64,000 bases of DNA, from NCBI RefSeq assembly GCF_023703465.1, contig NZ_JAMQGP010000001.1, forward strand, positions 558,001 through 622,000, read 5' to 3'. The translations under genes and the position numbers were made by a program. This stretch comes from Echinimonas agarilytica. Its GTDB lineage: Bacteria > Pseudomonadota > Gammaproteobacteria > Enterobacterales > Neiellaceae. The stretch's first letter is position 1; each line of letters begins with the position of its first letter. The notes below the pieces were generated by a model, which made no database searches, was not told where the DNA came from, and saw nothing but the letters and a program-made list of their open reading frames with translations. Positions 43,492 through 52,037 of this stretch are shown in pieces.

Positions 43492-46287
43492 ATGAATACG
43501 CAATACTTCTCTACATTGAATTTCAATAGCACACAATTAAAAACTTCAAAAATAGCCATTGCTTTAGGGTTAGCATTATCGCTCCCTACTTATTCTGTGT
43601 TGGCTCAAGAAAGTGAAACCTCATCGCAAGTAAACGATGTTGAAACCATACAAGTCACCGGTATTCGTGGCTCGTTATTGCGTTCGATGGATACCAAGCG
43701 AAGCACGTTAGCGGTATCTGATGCGATTTCGGCAGAAGATATTGGTAAATTTCCCGACACCAATATTGCCGAATCACTACAACGTATTACGGGCGTATCG
43801 ATCGACCGCTCGGGAGGTGAAGGGCAATTTATTACCGTTCGCGGTTTTGGTCCACAGTTTAATACCGTGTTGGTGAATGGCCGAATTATGGCCACTGAAA
43901 ATGATGGTCGAGAGTTTTCATTTGATGTCATCAGTTCAGATATTATTAATGGCGCCCAAGTATTTAAATCTCCCACAGCGAACATGCAAGAAGGCGGCAT
44001 TGGGGCAACCGTTAACCTGACAACTGCGCGTCCATTTGACTATGACGGACTCGTGGTAGCGGGGTCAGTTGAAGGCACGTACGATACGTTGGATGAAGAT
44101 TACTCACCAGGTGGTTCGGTGATTGTGAGTCACTCGAATAGTGATCGAACATTGGGCGCTTTGGCGTCTATTTCCTACTCCGATCGAAGCTCATTACGCG
44201 AGGGAGTGACCACAGAGGGTTGGAATAATTACGCCGAAACCACTGCGTATATGACAGACACTCAAGAATTTGTCACCCTCAAAGATGTGCACATTCCAGG
44301 GTCTTATCGTATTCGCCAAGTGGAAGAAAACCGTGAACGTTTGAACGCGGCGGTGGCGGTTCAATGGGTGCCGGTTGAGAATGTAGAATTAACACTCGAC
44401 GGTTTATATTCCGATTACGATGTTGAGTCGGTTACGTCAGCATTTCAGCCATTCTTTGGCAGCGGTGATTTCATCTGGGTGAATCCTGTATTGGATGAAA
44501 ATAACACCATGATTGCCTTTGAACGTCCTGGTTCAGTCTTGGCAAATGCTGTTGATGGTATCGATGGAACCCAGAAAAACGACAATATTTACAATGAAAA
44601 TGGTCGTCCTACCGATACTTGGGCTGTGGGGTTCAATGTTGACTGGCAAGTGAATGAGAAATTTGATGTTGCATTCGATTTATCGCATTCAAAAGCTGAG
44701 AGTGATCCAGGCGGAAAACCGTTTTTGTCGAAAGGGTACGAGTCAGTTGAGAATGCTTACTTTGAACTCGGATCGGGCGACTTGCCTTCTTACGATGCGG
44801 GGGTATCTACGACCGATCCTAGTTTGGTGAAATCTCACTTTGTGGGGCGTTTCGGCAGCGACATTGAAGATGAAGTGACTGAATTTCGTATTGATTCGAA
44901 TTATGAGTTTGATAACGCAGGGCCGCTAAGTTCGATGAAGTTTGGGGTCTATGCAGGCGATCGCGAAAAGTCGCGAGTGGCCTACGAAAGTTACCTTTGT
45001 GCGTACTGTGGTTATTTCAGTGATTTTAATGATGAATTACTTAGCCCAGTTGATGCCAGTGGTTTTGCAGATGACGCTTCGGGAGATTTCCCCAAACACT
45101 GGTTCAAATATGACGTAGACGCAACATTGGCATGGTTGGAATCGGAAGACGGCATTACTGCGGGGGGCCAAAACGATGCAGAAACGATTCAAACTATTCG
45201 AGATGGCTTAGAAGCGAGCAATGGGTTCGCTGAAGTTCCGAACGACCAAGCCGGTTATTCTGTGAAAGAAGAAGTGGTGTCGGCGTACCTTGATACATAC
45301 TTCTCAGGAGACATGGGTGAGCTGCCGTGGGAATTTAATGTAGGCATGCGTTTGACCCGCACTAAGACTATCTCAAAAGGCATTAACCAAGAAATTTTGG
45401 GAGTTGAGAATGTTGTTGGCGATAGCTTGCAACAGCTCATTTTATCCGATCCTATGCCAGTGAAATATACGCACGAATACACCAATATTCTGCCATCGGC
45501 TAACTTCCGCTTAGATCTGCAAGATGACCTCATCATGCGTTTGGGGTATTCCGAGACGATCACGCGTCCAACCATGACATCTCTTGCACCTTCAACCTCG
45601 ATCAATCCGCGCGTGGGAAGTGAAGCAATTTCGGGTGGTAATCCGAATCTTGAAGCATTTGAGTCAACTAACTACGACATGACGTTGGAATGGTATTTTT
45701 CTGATGTGAGTTTGTTGGCGGCGGCCTTGTTTCATAAGGAGATTGAAAACTTTGTAAGCACGACCACACGTGATACCGAAATCGCAGGGATCACATTTAA
45801 AGATTCACGCCCAAATAACCAAGAAGAAGCCACTGCAACGGGAATTGAACTTGCGTTCACGCATTCGTGGGACAATGGGTTTGGTACACAATTGAACTAC
45901 ACCTACGTGGACAGTTCGGCTGACTATTCGCTGGACAATACCACCGATACTCAGTTCGCCATTGAAGGTTTGTCGCCAAATTCGTATAACATCATTGGTT
46001 TTTATGAAAAGGACGCTATTTCGGTTCGTTTGGCCTACAACTGGCGTGATGAATTCTTGAAGGCTATCAGTGATGGAAGTGCGAAGGGCAATCCGATTAC
46101 GCGTGAAGATTATGGCCAGCTCGATTTAAGTGCAAGCTATGAGTTGAGTGAAAATCTGTCGTTGTACGCAGAAGGAATCAATGTGCTCGAAGAAGATATT
46201 CGTGAGTACACTAATTATCAAAACCGTTTAACCTCCTATGAATACACGGGTGCTCGTTACACTGTGGGAATTCGCGGCAAGCTATAA
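43492..46287 (+). CDS. TonB-dependent receptor
   Basis: A 931-residue outer-membrane receptor. AAGGGATAT precedes the ATG. Signal peptide to about VLAQE; TonB-box-like ETIQVTGIRGSLLRSM; plug motifs EDIGKFPDTNIAESLQRITGVSI and ITVRGFGPQFNTVLVNGR; barrel to the last strand 'RYTVGIRGKL'. The C-terminal Leu is slightly atypical (Phe is usual). It is of the same class as the divergent receptor but clearly a different paralogue. It ends at a terminator. The substrate is unknown; the sulfatase and DUF4380-like genes after it suggest a sulfated glycan. Confidence 0.93.
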   Translation: MNTQYFSTLNFNSTQLKTSKIAIALGLALSLPTYSVLAQESETSSQVNDVETIQVTGIRGSLLRSMDTKRSTLAVSDAISAEDIGKFPDTNIAESLQRITGVSIDRSGGEGQFITVRGFGPQFNTVLVNGRIMATENDGREFSFDVISSDIINGAQVFKSPTANMQEGGIGATVNLTTARPFDYDGLVVAGSVEGTYDTLDEDYSPGGSVIVSHSNSDRTLGALASISYSDRSSLREGVTTEGWNNYAETTAYMTDTQEFVTLKDVHIPGSYRIRQVEENRERLNAAVAVQWVPVENVELTLDGLYSDYDVESVTSAFQPFFGSGDFIWVNPVLDENNTMIAFERPGSVLANAVDGIDGTQKNDNIYNENGRPTDTWAVGFNVDWQVNEKFDVAFDLSHSKAESDPGGKPFLSKGYESVENAYFELGSGDLPSYDAGVSTTDPSLVKSHFVGRFGSDIEDEVTEFRIDSNYEFDNAGPLSSMKFGVYAGDREKSRVAYESYLCAYCGYFSDFNDELLSPVDASGFADDASGDFPKHWFKYDVDATLAWLESEDGITAGGQNDAETIQTIRDGLEASNGFAEVPNDQAGYSVKEEVVSAYLDTYFSGDMGELPWEFNVGMRLTRTKTISKGINQEILGVENVVGDSLQQLILSDPMPVKYTHEYTNILPSANFRLDLQDDLIMRLGYSETITRPTMTSLAPSTSINPRVGSEAISGGNPNLEAFESTNYDMTLEWYFSDVSLLAAALFHKEIENFVSTTTRDTEIAGITFKDSRPNNQEEATATGIELAFTHSWDNGFGTQLNYTYVDSSADYSLDNTTDTQFAIEGLSPNSYNIIGFYEKDAISVRLAYNWRDEFLKAISDGSAKGNPITREDYGQLDLSASYELSENLSLYAEGINVLEEDIREYTNYQNRLTSYEYTGARYTVGIRGKL

Positions 46288-46304
46288 TCTCGTCTCAAAA
46301 ATGT

Positions 46305-46334
46305 AAAAAGGGCTGAATGTTCAGCCCTTTCTTA
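46305..46334. terminator. Terminator between convergent genes
   Basis: AAAGGGCTGAA / TTCAGCCCTTT, a strong stem with a minimal loop and A/T flanks on both sides, so it can serve both the receptor (plus) and the DUF4380-like gene (minus). Confidence 0.88.
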
Positions 46335-46355
46335 TGCCCAAGTAAATGCCAAAAT

Positions 46356-47402
46356 CTAGCGATCTAAGATGGGCTTTAATTGCTCTTCAATCGGTATGAT
46401 TTGAGCCGAGCTGATAGGCGTTGAGAGTTGTTCAAATGGATACTCTGCTAGCGTCCAAACTTCAGTAAAGTAGGCCGACTGCCCTTGTTTCAGGCGTTCT
46501 CTTGGTCCCATCGGTTCTATTTCTGCAACCGAGTGGTTTTTAAACGATGTGTTGTAATAAATAGAAAATGTACCGCTTTTTAGATCTGTGTACGCTCGGT
46601 CTGGAAATGTCTGGAATTGACGCAGCATCACTAAATCATTGGGTATAAAATAGGCCGCCCAATCGGTGTAGGTTTCAATGCCAAACTTTTGATGTTGAGG
46701 CTGTCCCGTAATTTGGAAGTAACCGTCTTGATGATGAACATGCGGATCGGCTGGGGGGTGCAATAAAATCGATTTTTGCTTCACATCAAACACCGTATAG
46801 CCTTTGGGGTAGATGTTTCCTTCGGTCATAGGAATCACAAACTTGCCCCCACCTTTGGCAAATGTTCGGGTCCAGAAGTGGGCAGTCACCTCACGTTTGA
46901 GGTAGTTTGTCATTCTCATGTCGATGCGTAATCGAGATGATTTTGAATCGAGGGTGAAGGTTCTGATAATTTGCAGGCCCGTTTCTGGATCTTTCACACT
47001 AGTGAGTCGCGCTTGTCGATCACCGATAATTTCGCCGTGCCAATGTCCTAACAATAGATTTCTTCGATCTGGCAGAAATGCTGGGCTGCCAATATCAAAA
47101 CGTCCGCCACTGTTGAATGTGGTGCTTTGGTTAGAGCCGTCAAAATGCCACCCTTTATCCTTCGCATCCACCACTAAGCTGTCTTTGCCGTGATAGCTGT
47201 ATTGCAGAACTTTACCGCCCACTTGAGGCAACAGCAGTACACGAGTGCTTTGGTTGCTCAGTTCAATGACGTTGGTGTAGCCAAAGGTTGAGACGAAATT
47301 GGCACCCGTACGATTGTCTGTGTCGGCAATCGCAGCGTTAGAAAACAGCAAGGAGCACGTTATAAAAATACGAATCAAAGGACTTGAGGCAATGGTATTC
47401 AT
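46356..47402 (-). CDS. Secreted DUF4380-like protein (mutarotase-like fold)
   Basis: A 348-residue protein after choosing the ATG at 47402, which gives a proper signal peptide (MNTIASSPLIRIFITCSLLFSNAAIADT); the longer frame to 47552 adds an unlikely 50 residues that overlap the upstream terminator and gene. The phrase RVLLLPQVGGKVLQYSYHG and later 'LRQF' and 'VWTLAEYP' elements fit the DUF4380/aldose-1-epimerase-like beta-sandwich. No catalytic His/Glu pair can be assigned with confidence. It follows a sulfatase gene on the same strand, separated by a terminator. A role in glycan processing is plausible only from context. Confidence 0.72.
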   Translation of the reverse strand: MNTIASSPLIRIFITCSLLFSNAAIADTDNRTGANFVSTFGYTNVIELSNQSTRVLLLPQVGGKVLQYSYHGKDSLVVDAKDKGWHFDGSNQSTTFNSGGRFDIGSPAFLPDRRNLLLGHWHGEIIGDRQARLTSVKDPETGLQIIRTFTLDSKSSRLRIDMRMTNYLKREVTAHFWTRTFAKGGGKFVIPMTEGNIYPKGYTVFDVKQKSILLHPPADPHVHHQDGYFQITGQPQHQKFGIETYTDWAAYFIPNDLVMLRQFQTFPDRAYTDLKSGTFSIYYNTSFKNHSVAEIEPMGPRERLKQGQSAYFTEVWTLAEYPFEQLSTPISSAQIIPIEEQLKPILDR

Positions 47403-47425
47403 GACTGGTGTTCCAACAATTAGGC

Positions 47426-47453
47426 AATAAAAAGCCCGAACGAGTCGGGCTAT
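47426..47453 (-). terminator. Terminator after the lipoprotein sulfatase gene
   Basis: AGCCCGA / TCGGGCT stem with a 5-nt loop and TTTTATT on the minus strand, just past the sulfatase stop codon and overlapping the region upstream of the next gene. Confidence 0.88.
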
Positions 47454-47460
47454 TCTTGAT

Positions 47461-49020
47461 TTAAGAGACGCACTGTCCTTCTTCACAGGCTTTGGATTCT
47501 TTTGGGATCCACTGTTTAAGCTCGTCAATAACGCCTTTGTATTGAGGATCACTTGCTAAGTTATGCCATTCGTCCTCATCATTGCGATGGTCGTATAGTT
47601 CAATAGACCCGTCGCTGTATTGGATGAGGTTCCAATGTTCGCGTCGAACGGAATGGTTATTCGGTTCATAGGTCACTACGGCTGCATTGCTCCATGATGC
47701 TTCAGGATCTTTCATCAAAGGCTCTAAATCATGACCTTCTAGATATTCTGGAACTGAGTCTAAGTTTGCGGCTTTGACAATCGTGGGATAAATATCAAGC
47801 AACGATACAGGCTTTTCGATCACTTGAGCTTTCATGCCGGGTACTTTAATGATCATGGGGGTGTTGGTACCTTGATGCCAAAGTGAGAATTTCTCCCAGC
47901 GATACTTTTGCCCAACTTGCCAGCCATGGTCGCCCCACAACACAACAATGGTGTTGTCTTCGTATGGACTACCTTTTAGGCCATCCAAAATAACCCCAAT
48001 CATATCATCTGCAAATGTAGTGCTGGCTTTGTAACCTTGTACTGCTTGTGCCCACTGGTTGTCGGTTGCAATGACACGCTTAGCAAAAGTTGATGAGAAG
48101 TTATATTTAGCAATCTCGGGTAAATCTTGAATATCGGCCTCTGGGTGTGGCGGAGTTTCAATGTCTTCCAGTGGATACATGTCAAAATATTCACGCGGGG
48201 CCACTTGGGCAGAGTGAGGGCGGAATAAGCCACAGGCTAAGAAAAATGGTTTGTCGTGTTTTTCCTGCATGTAATCAGAGCAATATTTGGCGACCGAGTA
48301 GTCACCTGTTTCTTCGGTTTTGATGTCGGTAGGACCCCAAATACCAAAACGCCCCAAATAGCTGTTAATGGGTTTGTCATCGTAGTTGTAATCGCCTTCA
48401 AGCCATTTACCGTAGCCATTTTCATCGCGATACTCTTTTTCACCACCGGTGCCAATATCAAGCACCGCTTGACGGTGCCAGGACGCATCGTCCGACTGCA
48501 CTAAAGGGGTTTTCCCTTTGCCGCGTTGCTTGTGGAAAATTTTTCCCGCCGCAACCGTCTCATAGCCTTGTTTGGCAAAAAATTGCGGCATGGTTTCCAG
48601 GTTGGCATTGCCGATCAGCTCTCGGAAATTACCGGGGTTACGATATTGGCCGGTGGCTTCTGGACGACGACCTGTCATCAGTGCAACGCGTGAAGGGTTA
48701 CACGCAGGGACAACAGCATGGGCATTTTTGAAGGCAGAGCCTTGCGATGCAAGCCGGTCGATATTGGGGGTATTTGCCATACCGCGCCACGCGCCGGGCC
48801 AGTTATTTAAGTCATCTACTGCAATCATTAAAATATTGTAAGGCTGCGCTGGACTCGTTTGGTCTGAAACTGGCGTAGCGGCTGACTCAGCAGGTTGCTC
48901 AGCTTGTTGACTACAACCAGACAAAGCCAGCAAACCGGCAATAGTCGCCGAGGAGAGACGTTTACGTTTAGGACGGCGCTCGTTAGTTGAGAGAGACTCT
49001 GTATCGTCATTTAAATTCAT
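47461..49020 (-). CDS. Lipoprotein sulfatase, iduronate-2-sulfatase-like
   Basis: A 519-residue type I sulfatase. The N-terminus has an unusually long, Arg/Lys-rich n-region (about 20 residues) before a lipobox (LALSGC, Cys 36), so it is probably membrane-anchored. Metal Asp pair D69-D70 (IAVDDLNNWPG) and formylglycine site C107-N-P-S-R (PACNPSRVALMTGRRP) are intact; WGDHGWQVGQ supplies further metal ligands. 'DDLNNWPGAWRGM' and 'AHAVVPACNPSR' are typical of the iduronate-2-sulfatase-like subgroup found in marine polysaccharide degraders. The physiological substrate is a sulfated glycan of unknown identity. It is followed by a terminator and the DUF4380-like gene. Confidence 0.92.
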   Translation of the reverse strand: MNLNDDTESLSTNERRPKRKRLSSATIAGLLALSGCSQQAEQPAESAATPVSDQTSPAQPYNILMIAVDDLNNWPGAWRGMANTPNIDRLASQGSAFKNAHAVVPACNPSRVALMTGRRPEATGQYRNPGNFRELIGNANLETMPQFFAKQGYETVAAGKIFHKQRGKGKTPLVQSDDASWHRQAVLDIGTGGEKEYRDENGYGKWLEGDYNYDDKPINSYLGRFGIWGPTDIKTEETGDYSVAKYCSDYMQEKHDKPFFLACGLFRPHSAQVAPREYFDMYPLEDIETPPHPEADIQDLPEIAKYNFSSTFAKRVIATDNQWAQAVQGYKASTTFADDMIGVILDGLKGSPYEDNTIVVLWGDHGWQVGQKYRWEKFSLWHQGTNTPMIIKVPGMKAQVIEKPVSLLDIYPTIVKAANLDSVPEYLEGHDLEPLMKDPEASWSNAAVVTYEPNNHSVRREHWNLIQYSDGSIELYDHRNDEDEWHNLASDPQYKGVIDELKQWIPKESKACEEGQCVS

Positions 49021-49170
49021 TACTGGACACTCAATGCAGTCATTTGTGAAACATAATATGCCTCAGAGTCGCCAAGTGCAGTTATGGACAAACAGGCCAG
49101 ATCACCATGATGATTGATGCTCAGTGGGGTAAAATGCCGTCTAGCTCAAATTATAAGGCCAGAGGTGAAG

Positions 49171-49192
49171 TATGAAGGCCATTGAGAGGCCT
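49171..49192. other. Hairpin downstream of the small lipoprotein gene
   Basis: GAAGGCC and GGCCTTC pair across a short loop a few nt beyond the small lipoprotein stop codon. No T-tract follows on the minus strand, so terminator function is uncertain. Confidence 0.4.
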
Positions 49193-49209
49193 TCATTGAG
49201 AATCAAATT

Positions 49210-49428
49210 TTATTTACTTTCTAAGGCTTTCACTGCGCTGAGTAATGCTTCGCACTTGGCGACTTCTTCCTTGTCGTCGGCATCATCAATACACTCTTTA
49301 TATTCTTGAAGCGTTTTTGTTTTCTCTTCGGTGTACTCTGCTTGTGCATCGTTCAGATCATCTTTTGATGAACTACAACCCACCAACGCCACAAGTGTTG
49401 CGCATACAAGCGCTGCTATTCGAATCAT
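49210..49428 (-). CDS. Small lipoprotein
   Basis: A 72-residue predicted lipoprotein: signal sequence MIRIAALVCATLVALVGC with lipidation at Cys 18, followed by SSSKDD and a charged, probably helical tail (Lys/Glu-rich, EKTKTLQEYKECIDDADDKEEV) with two further Cys residues. GGGGTAT precedes the ATG. It is not recognised as any named family; it is similar in kind to short envelope coiled-coil lipoproteins. Confidence 0.75.
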   Translation of the reverse strand: MIRIAALVCATLVALVGCSSSKDDLNDAQAEYTEEKTKTLQEYKECIDDADDKEEVAKCEALLSAVKALESK

Positions 49429-49549
49429 TGTTTATACCCCTGATGAAATTAAAATGATTTATCTCACTGAGTTTAGTTAACTTTTCAGCACATGCTAATT
49501 TCTAAGCGGTAAATATTGCCGAGAACTGCTAGGCGTTTATTGGTTGATT

Positions 49550-49586
49550 GTAAGTGCTTGCTAATCAAGTGTTGCTTACTTTTTCT
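49550..49586 (+). terminator. Orphan terminator-like hairpin in a gene-free spacer
   Basis: GTAAG...CTTG pairs with CAAG...CTTAC (internal loop), directly followed by TTTTT. No plus-strand gene ends nearby, so it may close a small RNA or be an attenuator. The surrounding 49429-49948 spacer has no other feature that I can support. Confidence 0.35.
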
Positions 49587-49948
49587 GATTCTAGTTTTTA
49601 ATTAGTTGAATTAAAAACCATCCTATAAGTCATTCACAATGAGCGTCGCTGTTTGAGGGTGAACACGAGAATGACCGAACCCATGAACAGAATGGATTTT
49701 GTGTGGGTAACCTGAGTGCCGCCAGTGAAACTAGGATGATTGGACTCGTGATGACTTTCGAGTGTGTGATGTCATGTCGGTGCTGACAGGTCTTAGTACA
49801 AAACACGTCAACATCACAAACTTTATAAATTTAAATATAAAGTCAATATTTATCTGGGAAAGTTCGAAAGCGTGAATTGGCGCATAGGTATAAATGGCTT
49901 GCATCGATTAATGTTAAGCCATGAGATTTAGAGTGATTGAAGCTGTGC

Positions 49949-51547
49949 GTGCAATATAATTACATTATCGTGGGCGGGGGCTCGGCGGGTTGCGTGTTGG
50001 CAAACCGATTATCGGCCGATGCCAACAATACTGTGCTGTTGTTGGAGTCCGGTGGCCTCAACGACGGCTTAAACGTGATTGTGCCTATTGGAGTGGTGCA
50101 ACTCATGCGATCCTCTATGAGCAATTGGCAAATCAATTCTGAACCCGAACCAAACCTCAATAATCGCACGATTTATTGTCCTCGCGGCAAAGGGCTGGGC
50201 GGTAGCAGTGCAATCAATGCCATGCTTTATATTCGTGGGCAATCGGATGATTACAATCATTGGCAAGCCTTGGGTAATAAAGGGTGGGGTTACCAAGATG
50301 TACTGCCTTATTTTTTAAAATCTCAGCATCAAGAGCGCGGTGCCAGCCTATACCATGCAACGGGGGGTGATTTAAATGTGGCAGATTTACGTTTTCAACA
50401 TCCGCTTACTCAAGCCTTGATCGAAGCCAGCCAGGCTCAAGGGTATCCTTTAAATCAAGATTTTAACGGTGCAGCTCAATTTGGTGTGGGGAACTACCAA
50501 GTCACTCAAATCAATGGAGAGCGTTGCAGTGCAGCGCGGGCATTTCTGACGCCGGTTCAGCATCGCTCAAATCTAACCGTATTAACCCATGCGCACATGG
50601 ACAAAATTCTGATAAAAGATGGAAAGGCTGTTGGAGTTAGGTTTTTCCACAACGATGAAAAACACGTTGCCTTTGCTGATCGAGAGGTATTGCTGAGTGC
50701 CGGAGCCATTCATTCGCCACAACTATTGATGGTGTCGGGGGTGGGTGACAAAGCAATGTTGGCATCGCACGGAATCCTGTGTGAAGCGCATGTGCCCGGA
50801 GTGGGGAAAAATTTGCAAGATCACGTGGACGCACTTGTCGTTCGACAAGAGAAAACGAATACCTCGATGAGTTTACGCCCGTTTTTTTTATTGCGCTCGG
50901 TTAAGGAATTGTGGCGTTATTGGCGAAAGCGGCGAGGTTTACTGACCACCCCCGTGGCTGAAATGGCCGGATTCATCCACAGCAGTGGCGATCCAATAAG
51001 GCCCGACATACAGCTGCATGGCATCGCTGCCGCCATGGATGACCACGGTCGTAATTTATCTTTGTTGAAACGGCACGGCGTGTCTGTACATTTGTGTTTA
51101 TTGCGCCCCAAAAGCAGGGGGCATGTGGCGTTAAATGATGCTGATGCGCGGACTCCGCCACGAGTCACATTAAATATGTTGTCGGACGAAGATGACATGC
51201 GGGTGATGGTCGAAGGCGTGAAACGGGTGCGCGAGATCCTATCAAATTCCGAAATATCCCCTTTATTAGAGGGCGAAATATTTCCCGGGGAGGCGGTTCA
51301 AACGGACGGTCAAATTGCCCACTTTATTCGTAAAAAAGCCAATACAATTTATCATCCCGTAGGTACTTGTAAGATGGGCAATGATGCCATGGCCGTGGTT
51401 GATCATGAGCTGAAAGTACGGGGAGTACAATCACTCCGCGTGGTGGATGCGTCGATTATGCCAACCATTGTAAGCGGCAATACCAACGCTCCAACCATCA
51501 TGATCGCCGAGAAAGCTGCAGCGATGATTTTAGCTTCAAACGAGTGA
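49949..51547 (+). CDS. GMC-family FAD oxidoreductase (choline/alcohol dehydrogenase-like)
   Basis: A 532-residue flavoenzyme. The GTG at 49949 is chosen as start since MQYNYIIVGGG... matches usual family N-termini and GAAG is 6 nt upstream; a TTG at 49937 adds four residues. The FAD Rossmann motif is IIVGGGSAGCVLANRL; the GMC signature is GKGLGGSSAINAMLYIRG; a later GMC signature is GAIHSPQLLMVSGVG; the catalytic His region is TIYHPVGTCKMG, with Asn in GNTNAPT. Members oxidise alcohols with FAD and pass electrons to the respiratory chain. BetA (choline dehydrogenase) is the closest annotated type, but no bet genes adjoin, so the substrate is unassigned. It ends within the convergent MAPEG gene by 12 nt. 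Confidence 0.92.
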   Translation: MQYNYIIVGGGSAGCVLANRLSADANNTVLLLESGGLNDGLNVIVPIGVVQLMRSSMSNWQINSEPEPNLNNRTIYCPRGKGLGGSSAINAMLYIRGQSDDYNHWQALGNKGWGYQDVLPYFLKSQHQERGASLYHATGGDLNVADLRFQHPLTQALIEASQAQGYPLNQDFNGAAQFGVGNYQVTQINGERCSAARAFLTPVQHRSNLTVLTHAHMDKILIKDGKAVGVRFFHNDEKHVAFADREVLLSAGAIHSPQLLMVSGVGDKAMLASHGILCEAHVPGVGKNLQDHVDALVVRQEKTNTSMSLRPFFLLRSVKELWRYWRKRRGLLTTPVAEMAGFIHSSGDPIRPDIQLHGIAAAMDDHGRNLSLLKRHGVSVHLCLLRPKSRGHVALNDADARTPPRVTLNMLSDEDDMRVMVEGVKRVREILSNSEISPLLEGEIFPGEAVQTDGQIAHFIRKKANTIYHPVGTCKMGNDAMAVVDHELKVRGVQSLRVVDASIMPTIVSGNTNAPTIMIAEKAAAMILASNE

Positions 51548-51919
51548 ACGAATGATGCCGTAAATGGCGCCAATTAACATCGCCATGGATGCTAAAAAGC
51601 CAATGGAAAAACCCACGGCTCTGCTGTTTGGATCGCGGACATAGCACACAATGTATATGACTCGGCCTATGATAAATGCTGTGCCTAACCCAATGGCGAG
51701 TGAGACGCTTTGATAAGTGGCTAATAACCACATTGATGGAATGGCCACAACCATTTGTTCTAGAGTATTCATCTGGCAGCGATAGGCGATTTCAAATCGC
51801 TCATCCCCTGTGGTTGCTGGCGCTTTAATCCCGGTTTTTACACGGGTATAGCCCACGAGTAAAACAGAGCCAACATAGGTGATTAATATCAAACAGGTAA
51901 TAAGTGCTATCCAAAGCAT
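51536..51919 (-). CDS. MAPEG family membrane protein
   Basis: A 127-residue inner-membrane protein with four predicted transmembrane helices. The motif 'R(F)EIAYRCQMNTLEQMVVAIPSMWLLA' and 'IGRVIYIVCYVRDPNSRAVGF' match the MAPEG family (membrane-associated eicosanoid/glutathione metabolism). Bacterial members may conjugate glutathione but most are uncharacterised. It is convergent with the GMC gene, with a 12-nt overlap of the ends. Confidence 0.88.
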   Translation of the reverse strand: MLWIALITCLILITYVGSVLLVGYTRVKTGIKAPATTGDERFEIAYRCQMNTLEQMVVAIPSMWLLATYQSVSLAIGLGTAFIIGRVIYIVCYVRDPNSRAVGFSIGFLASMAMLIGAIYGIIRSLV

Positions 51920-52001
51920 GACATGTCCTTTTTAAGTAAATGGTTGTCTGAAGTTATAAGTTATAGACCGGATATGACGGTTGAAATTTTCATGGATGCA
52001 T

Positions 52002-52026
52002 AAAAAAACCGGCAATGCCGGTTTTT
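52002..52026. terminator. Terminator of uvrA
   Basis: AAAAACCGGC / GCCGGTTTTT with a 3-nt loop and A/T flanks on both sides; it lies 12 nt past the uvrA stop codon on the minus strand. Confidence 0.9.
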
Positions 52027-52037
52027 CCAATTGAACG

